Assembly (NCBI GenBank): GCA_003248565.1
Contig: QFOV01000070.1
Location: 1 to 13,504 of the forward strand
Source: Stenotrophomonas sp.
Lineage (GTDB): Bacteria > Pseudomonadota > Gammaproteobacteria > Xanthomonadales > Xanthomonadaceae
DNA length: 13,504 bases
Reading direction: 5' to 3'
The position numbers and the translations under genes were made by a program. Below the pieces are notes generated by a model. It had not been told where the DNA came from. It saw nothing but the letters and a program-made list of their open reading frames with translations, and ran no database searches. The first letter of the stretch is position 1; every line of letters starts with the position of its first letter. Below are positions 8,031 through 13,504 of the stretch, in pieces.

Positions 8031-8052
8031 TTGTATGTATATACAAATAACG
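8022..8052. promoter_or_regulatory. Nested AT-rich inverted repeat, probable operator
   Basis: An outer dyad pairs CGTTATT (8022-8028) with AATAACG (8046-8052). An inner dyad pairs TTGTAT (8031-8036) with ATACAA (8041-8046) around GTAT. The AT-rich 31-bp element stands out in GC-rich DNA and sits between the -35-like box and the start codon. It does not read as a good match to the Fur box (GATAAT repeats) or to LexA; the regulator is unknown. Confidence 0.5.
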
Positions 8053-8069
8053 GAATTGTCTGGAACTTC

Positions 8070-8513
8070 ATGTCCTACCGTATGTGCCTGCCGTTGCTGC
8101 TGATGCTGGTGCTCGCCGTCGAAGGCGTGCTCGGGGCATGGGCGAGCACGCGCATGGTGCTGCATGCAGACGGGGCTCCGACAGTCGCGGGGATTACCCG
8201 CGCGGCCAGTGCCGGCTGCGATCCAGTTCGAAGTGACCCGGTGCGAAGTGATCTGGTAAATCGCACTTCGGCTGTAACTGCTGGCGGTGGCCACGACGAG
8301 CACACCGGCAAGTCGACCTCCAGTCATGCCGACGACTGCAGCTGCGCCGACAGCGTGGGCTGCGAATGCCTGTGCGTGTTCACCATCTATCCCCCCGCGA
8401 CGGCGCTGTTGTTCGCCGGTGCGCATCCGCCGGTATCGGCCGATACGCCATTGCCGGCGCTGGTATTGCCGGCCGGCAGGCTGTCCCGCGTCTTCCGACC
8501 TCCCATCGCCTGA
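8070..8513 (+). CDS. CopL-family-like Cys/His-rich exported metal-binding protein
   Basis: The 147-aa protein has a hydrophobic signal peptide (residues about 5-25, ending AWA), then a low-complexity region and a metal-ligand cluster. His75, His78 and His86 are followed by Cys90, Cys92, Cys98, Cys100 and Cys102 (DDCSCADSVGCECLCV). The C-terminus FRPPIA matches the RPPIA/RPPIG ending I recall from CopL-family proteins of Xanthomonadaceae. CopL is needed for copper-induced expression of copAB in Xanthomonas; the mechanism is not settled. Here it precedes a TonB receptor and PepSY proteins rather than copAB. ATG 8070 gives the signal peptide with a weak GGA at 8062-8064; an in-frame ATG at 8082 is an alternative. 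A 15-bp tandem repeat encodes DPVRS twice at residues 51-60. The family call is moderate: the sequence is short and divergent. Confidence 0.68.
   Translation: MSYRMCLPLLLMLVLAVEGVLGAWASTRMVLHADGAPTVAGITRAASAGCDPVRSDPVRSDLVNRTSAVTAGGGHDEHTGKSTSSHADDCSCADSVGCECLCVFTIYPPATALLFAGAHPPVSADTPLPALVLPAGRLSRVFRPPIA
8220..8264 (+). repeat. 15-bp tandem repeat inside the CopL-like gene
   Basis: Two units, 8220-8234 and 8235-8249, both end TTCGAAGT or TGCGAAGT and differ at four positions. A third degenerate unit (8250-8264) starts GATCTGGT. The frame is kept, giving DPVRS-DPVRS-DLVNR. Each of the first two units places a CGAAGTG word (8229-8235, 8244-8250) that can pair with the single CACTTCG at 8264-8270. 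Confidence 0.6.
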
Positions 8514-8609
8514 ACGGTTGTTCTCGCGTCACCACGACGTAGTAGTGAACCGTGCTCGCACCCGCGACCGCGGCTATCGCCCCGAGACAGAATCCCAGCG
8601 AGAGAGAAC

Positions 8610-11324
8610 ATGTATTTGAAGCCCCAAGCCTTGGCTGCGGCCATTGGCACGCTGCTGTGTGCCACCGCCGTCCACACCGCCAACGCGCAGGACGCGCAAC
8701 CCCCGAATGAAGCCGCCCGCACGCTGGATGCCGTGCAGGTCACCGGCAGCCACATCAAGCGCGCGCAGTTGTCCGGCGTAGGCCCGGTCAGCGTGATCGA
8801 CGCGCAGGCCATCGAACGCTCCGGCGCCACTTCTGTGGACACGCTGTTGCAGCGCCTGCCGGCCTCGGCCGGTTTTGCCGGTAGCCAGAGCAATGCCTAC
8901 TGGGCCGAGAATGGCTACGGCACCACCCAGGTCAACCTGCGCGGCCTCGGCATCAACCGCACCCTGGTGCTGCTCAACGGCCGCCGCATCGTCAATGGCG
9001 GCACCGGCGCCAACAGTTCGGTCGATCTGAACATGATCCCGGTAGCGCTGATCGAGCGCGTGGAAGTGCTCAAGGACGGTGCTTCGGCCATCTACGGCGC
9101 CGATGCGGTGGCGGGCGTGGTCAACATCATCACCAAACAAGGGTTCGATGGCGCCGAGGCGGCGGTGCGTTACGGCCAGACCACACGCGGCGATGGCGAC
9201 GAAACTGCTGTCGACCTGGCCTGGGGTGTCACCAGCGATCGCGGCTCGTTGATGGCAGGCATCAACTACGCCGAAGGCGGCACGGTCAACATGGCCTCGC
9301 GCGCGCCGTGTGGCTTGGCTGAGGTGGACGGAAAACTGGTGTGCTCAGGGAGTTCGACCACGGTGGGTGGCCGTGCGCTGCTGGCCGATGGCAGCCGCGT
9401 CAACTTCAACCAGGTGCTGGGCGGCAACGGCGATTTCTACGAGCCGTACTCGGCCGCCAAACACAACTACAACGGCAACCCTACGCTCAACGCGGTCAAT
9501 CCGATCAAGCGCATCAGCATCAGCGTGTTCGGTGACAGCCTGCTCAGCGAGAACACCACCGTGTTCACCGAGCTGATGTACACCAACCGTCAATCCGACC
9601 AGTTGGCCGCACCGGGCGGGCTCGGCGTGTACCGGCCGATCAATATCGCTGCCGATCACCCCACCAACCCGACCGGACAGGACCTGCTGCTGCAACGCCG
9701 TCGCCTGGAAGAAGCCGGTCCACGCCATTTCTCGCAGGAGGTGAATACCTTCCGTGGTTTGGTGGGGGTAAAGGGACAATTCGGCACTGGTTGGGATTGG
9801 TCGGCTGCCTTGAACTGGGGCCGCAATACCGGCACCGATGGCTCCGACAACATCGCCAATCTTGATCGTGTCGATCAGACACTGGACCGCAGCATCTGCA
9901 GCCCGGTACCGGGCGCGGTGATCCCCTGTGGCGATTATCTGGGTTACGGCGACCTCAGCCGCGAAGTGCTCGACTACATCCTCTACAGCTCGCGCGATAC
10001 CGGCGGCAACGAACAAAAGAGCTTCACCGCCAACCTGAGCGGGCAGATCTTCGAGCTGCCTGCAGGCTGGGTGGGTTTCGCTACCGGCGTGGAAGTGCGC
10101 AAGGAACGCGGCTGGCGCAATCCCGATCCGCTGACCGTGCTGGGCATCGGCAATACCAACCAGCAGGACCCGATTGCCGGTGAGTACACCGCCAAGGAAG
10201 TCTTCGCCGAGTTGGCCATTCCGCTGCTGCAGGACAACGTCATCGCTGATTCGCTGTATCTGAATCTGGCCGGGCGTGCGTCGGACTACGATCTGTTCGG
10301 TCGCGATTACAACTACAAGGCCGGCCTGGATTGGCAGATCAATCCGGCGCTGAAAGTACGCAGCACCTATGCCACCGCCTTCCGCATCCCGAACATTCCG
10401 GAACTGTTTGGCGGCGTGGCCGAGGGCAACCTGACCACCACCGATCCGTGCAGCAACTGGTCGGCGTTGCCGGCGGGCTCCACGGTTCGTCAAAATTGCC
10501 AGGCCTACGGCGTGCCGGCTGGCTACGTGCAGCCGGGCAATACCATCCTCACCACCTCGGGCGGAAACTCGGCGCTGGAGCCGGAAGACGCCACCTCGTT
10601 CACCGCGGGCGTGGTGTGGACGCCGGCGTTCCTGTCCGGACTGACCTTGACGCTGGACTACTACAACATCCGCATCAAGCATGCGATCCAGCGCATCGAC
10701 GGTTCCACCAAACTGGCCATCTGCTACAACACGCCGGGGCTGGCGCATCCGTTCTGCGACGCCAGCAACTTCACCCGCAACCCGCGCACCGGCGAAGTGG
10801 ATTTCCTGTCATCGCAGCCGGTCAATGCCGCCAACGAACACGTCACCGGTTACGACTTCGGCGCGCTGTATGAGTTCAAGGCAGCCGGCTTCGATGCCAG
10901 CGTCAGTGCCGATGTGTCCTACCTGCAGCGCTATGACGTGCGGCCGTACGACGGTGCCGACCTGATCGAGTACGCCGGCAAGATCACCGGCGGGCGCGGC
11001 AGCTATGCCAAGTGGCGTGGCCTGGTCTCGGTCAATGCCTCGCGCGATCAATGGTCGGGTACCTGGAGCACGCAGTACATCGGTCGCGCCGATGACATCA
11101 ATGCAGCCCGCGGTGACATCGGTGACCACGCGCCGTCGGTGTTCTATCACAACCTGCAGCTCAAGTACGCGGTGAGCAAGGCGCTGGATGTATCGCTGGG
11201 CCTGGACAATGTCTTCGACAAGAAGCCGCCGTTCATCCAGAGCTATACCGATGCCAACACCGATACGATGACCTACGACCTGCTGGGTCGCCGCTGGTAC
11301 GCACGCATCGGCTACCGCTGGTGA
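8610..11324 (+). CDS. TonB-dependent outer-membrane receptor
   Basis: The complete 904-aa receptor has a Sec signal ending ANA (residue 26), a TonB-box-like segment LDAVQVTGS (39-47), a plug domain (about 55-178) with VNLRGLGINRTLVLLNGRRI and IERVEVLKDGASAIYGADAV, and a large barrel. It has the GGNSALEPEDATSFTAGVVW block (651-670) and the end DNVFDKKPPF...YARIGYRW with terminal Trp. Eight mature Cys fall in four close pairs (234/245, 430/440, 614/630, 705/716), probably disulfides in surface loops. AGAGAGA at 8601-8607 serves as ribosome site. It lies 96 bp after the CopL-like gene and 57 bp before two PepSY proteins, so a metal or metal-chelate substrate is likely by context. The sequence alone does not separate iron from copper. 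The family call is firm. Confidence 0.95.
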   Translation: MYLKPQALAAAIGTLLCATAVHTANAQDAQPPNEAARTLDAVQVTGSHIKRAQLSGVGPVSVIDAQAIERSGATSVDTLLQRLPASAGFAGSQSNAYWAENGYGTTQVNLRGLGINRTLVLLNGRRIVNGGTGANSSVDLNMIPVALIERVEVLKDGASAIYGADAVAGVVNIITKQGFDGAEAAVRYGQTTRGDGDETAVDLAWGVTSDRGSLMAGINYAEGGTVNMASRAPCGLAEVDGKLVCSGSSTTVGGRALLADGSRVNFNQVLGGNGDFYEPYSAAKHNYNGNPTLNAVNPIKRISISVFGDSLLSENTTVFTELMYTNRQSDQLAAPGGLGVYRPINIAADHPTNPTGQDLLLQRRRLEEAGPRHFSQEVNTFRGLVGVKGQFGTGWDWSAALNWGRNTGTDGSDNIANLDRVDQTLDRSICSPVPGAVIPCGDYLGYGDLSREVLDYILYSSRDTGGNEQKSFTANLSGQIFELPAGWVGFATGVEVRKERGWRNPDPLTVLGIGNTNQQDPIAGEYTAKEVFAELAIPLLQDNVIADSLYLNLAGRASDYDLFGRDYNYKAGLDWQINPALKVRSTYATAFRIPNIPELFGGVAEGNLTTTDPCSNWSALPAGSTVRQNCQAYGVPAGYVQPGNTILTTSGGNSALEPEDATSFTAGVVWTPAFLSGLTLTLDYYNIRIKHAIQRIDGSTKLAICYNTPGLAHPFCDASNFTRNPRTGEVDFLSSQPVNAANEHVTGYDFGALYEFKAAGFDASVSADVSYLQRYDVRPYDGADLIEYAGKITGGRGSYAKWRGLVSVNASRDQWSGTWSTQYIGRADDINAARGDIGDHAPSVFYHNLQLKYAVSKALDVSLGLDNVFDKKPPFIQSYTDANTDTMTYDLLGRRWYARIGYRW

Positions 11325-11327
11325 TTG

Positions 11328-11361
11328 GATGCGCCCCGTCGCAGCTGCGGCGGGGCGCGTC
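11328..11361 (+). terminator. Intercistronic hairpin after the receptor gene
   Basis: GCGCCCCG (11331-11338) pairs with CGGGGCGC (11351-11358). The stem extends inward to an AGCT loop and outward to 11328/11361, giving about 15 bp with two G-U pairs. No T-run follows, and a ribosome site begins 8 nt later, so it may only reduce read-through or protect the receptor transcript while the two reductase genes are still co-transcribed. Confidence 0.5.
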
Positions 11362-11368
11362 ATTGAAC

Positions 11369-11373
11369 GAGGA
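11369..11373 (+). promoter_or_regulatory. Ribosome site that fixes the PepSY protein start
   Basis: GAGGA lies 8 nt before ATG 11382 but only 2 nt before the in-frame ATG 11376, so 11382 is the better start. Confidence 0.6.
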
Positions 11374-11381
11374 CGATGTTG

Positions 11382-12074
11382 ATGAAACCCGCATTCTGGG
11401 CACGCCGTGCCCACAAATGGATCGGCCTGGTGATCGGCGTGCAGGCACTGCTGTGGATGCTCAGCGGCGTCTACATGACCGTGGTGCCGCTGGACGTGAT
11501 CCATGGTGACCACCTTGCCCACGTGCATGGCACGCCGTTGCCGGCGCAGACCGCGCGCGTTGGAGCCGATGTACTGGCCACGCGCTACCCGCATATGGAA
11601 TCGTTCCGGCTCAAGCACGTGCTGGAGCGCGAGGTCTATGAGATCCGCCAAGGCAAACAGAAGTTCCTGGTGGATGCTGTCAGCGGCGAACGCCTGGCGC
11701 CGATGGACCGCGAGCAGGCCATAGCGCTGGCGCAGTCGCTGTACCAGGGCGAGGGCGAAGTGGAACGGGTGGAGTGGATCACCCGTGCGCCATCGGAGGT
11801 AAAGACCCGCCCGGTGCCGATGTGGGCCGTGCATTTCAGCGGCCGCGGCGACAGCACGCTGTACCTGTCACCGGACAGTGGTGAGCTGTTGGCACGCCGG
11901 CACGACCTGTGGCGTGTATTCGACTTCGTGTGGATGTTGCACATCATGGATTACGAGAACCGCACCGACGTCAACAACACCTTGTTGCGGGTGGCCTCGA
12001 TCATTGGCCTGGGTTTCGCCCTCAGCGGCATCTGGCTGCTGTTCTACAGCTTCGGCAAGCGGAGGAACGCATGA
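11382..12074 (+). CDS. PepSY domain membrane protein
   Basis: The 230-aa inner-membrane protein has two helices: TM1 about 12-35 (AHKWIGLVIGVQALLWMLSG) and TM2 about 203-223. Between them is a periplasmic PepSY-type region of about 150 residues with the pattern KFLVDAVSGERL and later LYLSPDSGELL. Right after TM1 is a His-rich stretch HGDHLAHVHG (His41, 44, 47, 49), a plausible metal site. His11 (AHKW) and His187 (MLHIMDY) flank the helices and recur in the next protein. PepSY-TM proteins include ferric-siderophore reductases such as FoxB and PiuB, where membrane histidines bind heme; this protein has only two helices, so it probably works with the next gene product, whose ATG overlaps its TGA. 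Role inferred: membrane or periplasmic half of a metal reductase. It could instead be a receptor-associated periplasmic helper. Confidence 0.85.
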   Translation: MKPAFWARRAHKWIGLVIGVQALLWMLSGVYMTVVPLDVIHGDHLAHVHGTPLPAQTARVGADVLATRYPHMESFRLKHVLEREVYEIRQGKQKFLVDAVSGERLAPMDREQAIALAQSLYQGEGEVERVEWITRAPSEVKTRPVPMWAVHFSGRGDSTLYLSPDSGELLARRHDLWRVFDFVWMLHIMDYENRTDVNNTLLRVASIIGLGFALSGIWLLFYSFGKRRNA

Positions 12075-13504
12075 CGCCCTGGATGCGTACCCTGCACAAG
12101 TGGGTGGGCCTGATCGTCGGCCTGCAGTTCGTGGTGTGGCTGGGCAGCGGCCTGATGATGAGCCTGCTCGACCCTGGCAAGATCGAAGGCAGTGACCAGC
12201 GGGCAGCAGCTGTCGCCAATCCTGCGTGGCCGGCCGCGACAGTGTCGCCAAGTGTGGCGCTCGCTGCAGCCAAGGGTGAGGCGGCAACTTTGGACAGTGG
12301 CTGGTTGCTGCAACAGCCGGTGTATCGCCTGCAATCGCCGGAAGGGACCGAGGTGATCGACGCCCGCGACGGCAAGCGCATCAGCATCGATGCGGTGATC
12401 GCGGCGAAAGTCGCCCAAGCGGCCTATGCCGGTGATGGCGTTGCCGCTGCGCCGCGGTATCTGGAAAAGACGCTGGAAACCCGGGCCAACCCGGATCCGG
12501 TGTGGCGGGTGGATTTCAGCGATGCGCAGGACACCAGTATCTACGTCTCCGCGCACAGTGGCCAGGTGATGGAGCATCGCAACGCGACGTGGCGGTTGTT
12601 CGACATCTTCTGGATGCTGCACATCATGGATTACAGCAGCCGGGTCAACTTCAACAACCCGCTGGTGGTTGGCATGGGCATTGGCGGTCTGTGGTTGGCG
12701 CTGACTGGCGTGTGGTTGCTGATCGCCAGTTTCCACCTGCAGGAGTTCATCCCACGTCGCTGGCGTTCGCGCCGGCAGCTGATGGTCTATGCACCGGGCG
12801 GCGCGCATCTGCGCACCGTCGAGGTGGCCAGCGGCGACAGCGTTTACGTGGCGCTGGCGCGCGAGGGCATCAATCTTCCTTCCAACTGCGGTGGCGGCCA
12901 GAGCTGCGGTCTGTGTGAGGTGCGGGTGCGTTCCGGCGTGGGCAAGGCAACGGCTGCAGATCGCGCGCACGTGGCCGAAGCGAAGCGCAAGGTCGGCTGC
13001 CGGCTGGCCTGCAATCTGCAGGTGGATGAGGACGTCGAGATCGAAGTGACCGGCGGTGCCAGCCTGTGGACCGAACACTGGGCCGTCGTCGAGAAGATCG
13101 TCGCGGTGACGCCGTTCCTGCGAGAGATCCATCTGCGCCCTGAGCAGGCCGCGGACGCGCAGTTCCAGCCTGGCTGCTACCTGCAGCTGCACGTGCCCGA
13201 GTACGAGCTGCCGCGCAGTGCGGTGTGGTATCCGCCCGAGCATGACCAGGATTGGAAGGCGCTGTCCTTGCCTGCGACCCTGCAGAACAAGGCGGCGGTG
13301 CGGCGCTCGTATTCGCTGGCAACACCGGTATCGAACGCGGATGGCAGGCTGGTGCTGCTGGTACGCTTCAGTCCCGGCTGGCAGGAGAACCGCAAGCATC
13401 CGCCGGGCAAGGGCTCGACCTATGCCTATACGTTGCATGAGGGTGACCGTGTCCGCTACAGCGGCCCGTTTGGTGATTTCGCACTGAGCGGCAGTGAGCG
13501 CGAG
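12071..13504 (+). CDS. PepSY-[2Fe-2S]-NqrF-like flavin reductase fusion (3' end outside window)
   Basis: An open frame from ATG 12071 (GGAGG at 12061-12065) runs 478 codons to the window edge without a stop. TM1 (about 11-31, HKWVGLIVGLQF), a periplasmic PepSY-like region, MLHIMDY (His184) and TM2 (about 197-220) repeat the architecture of the previous gene. A cytoplasmic part follows: a ferredoxin domain (about 236-328) with Cys273, Cys279, Cys282 and Cys314 in the CX5CX2CX31C spacing of NqrF, then an FAD-binding domain (about 335 onward) with RSYS (Arg412, Tyr414, Ser415) and SGPFGDF. The NAD(P)H domain is expected beyond the edge. Electrons would flow NADH to FAD to [2Fe-2S] and then to the membrane, to reduce a periplasmic metal or quinone. 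No other nqr subunit is visible, so it is not ordinary NqrF. Domain calls are firm; substrate is inferred. Confidence 0.88.
   Translation, partial: MTPWMRTLHKWVGLIVGLQFVVWLGSGLMMSLLDPGKIEGSDQRAAAVANPAWPAATVSPSVALAAAKGEAATLDSGWLLQQPVYRLQSPEGTEVIDARDGKRISIDAVIAAKVAQAAYAGDGVAAAPRYLEKTLETRANPDPVWRVDFSDAQDTSIYVSAHSGQVMEHRNATWRLFDIFWMLHIMDYSSRVNFNNPLVVGMGIGGLWLALTGVWLLIASFHLQEFIPRRWRSRRQLMVYAPGGAHLRTVEVASGDSVYVALAREGINLPSNCGGGQSCGLCEVRVRSGVGKATAADRAHVAEAKRKVGCRLACNLQVDEDVEIEVTGGASLWTEHWAVVEKIVAVTPFLREIHLRPEQAADAQFQPGCYLQLHVPEYELPRSAVWYPPEHDQDWKALSLPATLQNKAAVRRSYSLATPVSNADGRLVLLVRFSPGWQENRKHPPGKGSTYAYTLHEGDRVRYSGPFGDFALSGSERE

Larger units (their letters stand above)
7677..8069. other. Divergent intergenic region between gloA and the CopL-like gene
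   Basis: About 390 bp hold no gene I can support. Open frames here lack ribosome sites and protein-like composition. The left part must contain the gloA promoter; a short inverted repeat ATGCAA-aaag-TTGCAT lies at 7740-7755. The middle (about 7760-7990) shows only a short GC alternation at 7831-7840 and an A-run near 7790. The right end carries the putative promoter and operator of the rightward operon. No tRNA, riboswitch or mobile-element end was recognised. Confidence 0.6.

Noticed and set aside
7738..8046. 102-residue minus-strand open frame in the gloA-CopL gap
   Set aside because: The N-terminus lies on the operator-like dyad, no good ribosome site is present, and the sequence has no domain or signal. 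A real small protein cannot be excluded but is not supported.
8022..8052. Fur box reading of the promoter dyad
   Set aside because: Only isolated bits such as TTATTCATT resemble GATAAT repeats; the hexamer phase is wrong, so iron control through Fur is not claimed.
9345..10748. 467-residue minus-strand open frame inside the receptor gene
   Set aside because: It is antisense to an intact TonB receptor, has no ribosome site, and its composition is typical of a shadow frame.
12044..13438. 464-residue open frame on the minus strand across the PepSY-NqrF gene
   Set aside because: It is a codon-bias shadow in GC-rich DNA. The plus strand in the same place encodes clear ferredoxin and flavin-domain motifs, and the minus product is a His/Arg/Ala-rich sequence without domains.
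12071..13504. True Na+-translocating NADH:quinone reductase subunit F
   Set aside because: The N-terminus is TM-PepSY-TM rather than a single helix, and the upstream genes are a PepSY protein and a TonB receptor, not nqrA-E.
1..13504. CRISPR array, insertion sequence, prophage or tRNA
   Set aside because: No spaced direct repeats, transposase motifs, terminal repeats or cloverleaf-like sequence were seen, and codon use looks uniform along the window.

Overview
The window looks like chromosome from a gamma-proteobacterium of the Xanthomonadaceae, most plausibly Stenotrophomonas or Xanthomonas. The DNA is GC-rich with strong third-position GC bias, which produces many long antisense shadow ORFs. 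Two TonB-dependent receptors lie in 13.5 kb, there is a CopL-type protein (a family I associate with this group), and an intergenic REP-like repeat is present. The genus is inferred; no rRNA or tRNA is present to confirm it.

Left block (1-7017, all +): the 3' end of a TonB-dependent receptor, then a TlpA-like thioredoxin lipoprotein whose 3' end overlaps a ScsB/DsbD-type transmembrane thiol reductase by 17 nt. After 55 nt comes a pair of M16 metallopeptidase-fold proteins coupled by a GTGA overlap: the first keeps the full zinc site, the second has lost it. A strong bidirectional hairpin terminator closes the block. The electron route implied is cytoplasmic thioredoxin -> membrane reductase -> periplasmic lipoprotein thioredoxin. 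The M16 pair would act as an exported heterodimeric peptidase.

Middle (7018-8069): a REP-like palindrome, a minus-strand lactoylglutathione lyase (gloA) converging on the terminator, then about 390 bp without a convincing gene. The right end of that gap carries a TTGACA -35-like box and a nested AT-rich inverted repeat, probably the promoter and operator of the right block.

Right block (8070-13504, all +): a small exported Cys/His-rich CopL-like protein, a full 904-aa TonB-dependent receptor, a 230-aa two-helix PepSY protein, and a second PepSY protein fused to an NqrF-like [2Fe-2S]/FAD reductase that runs off the window. The last two overlap by ATGA and share helix motifs. Together they suggest a metal-responsive outer-membrane uptake system with its own NADH-driven trans-membrane metal reductase. 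This is the most interesting part of the window. Whether the metal is iron or copper cannot be decided from the sequence.
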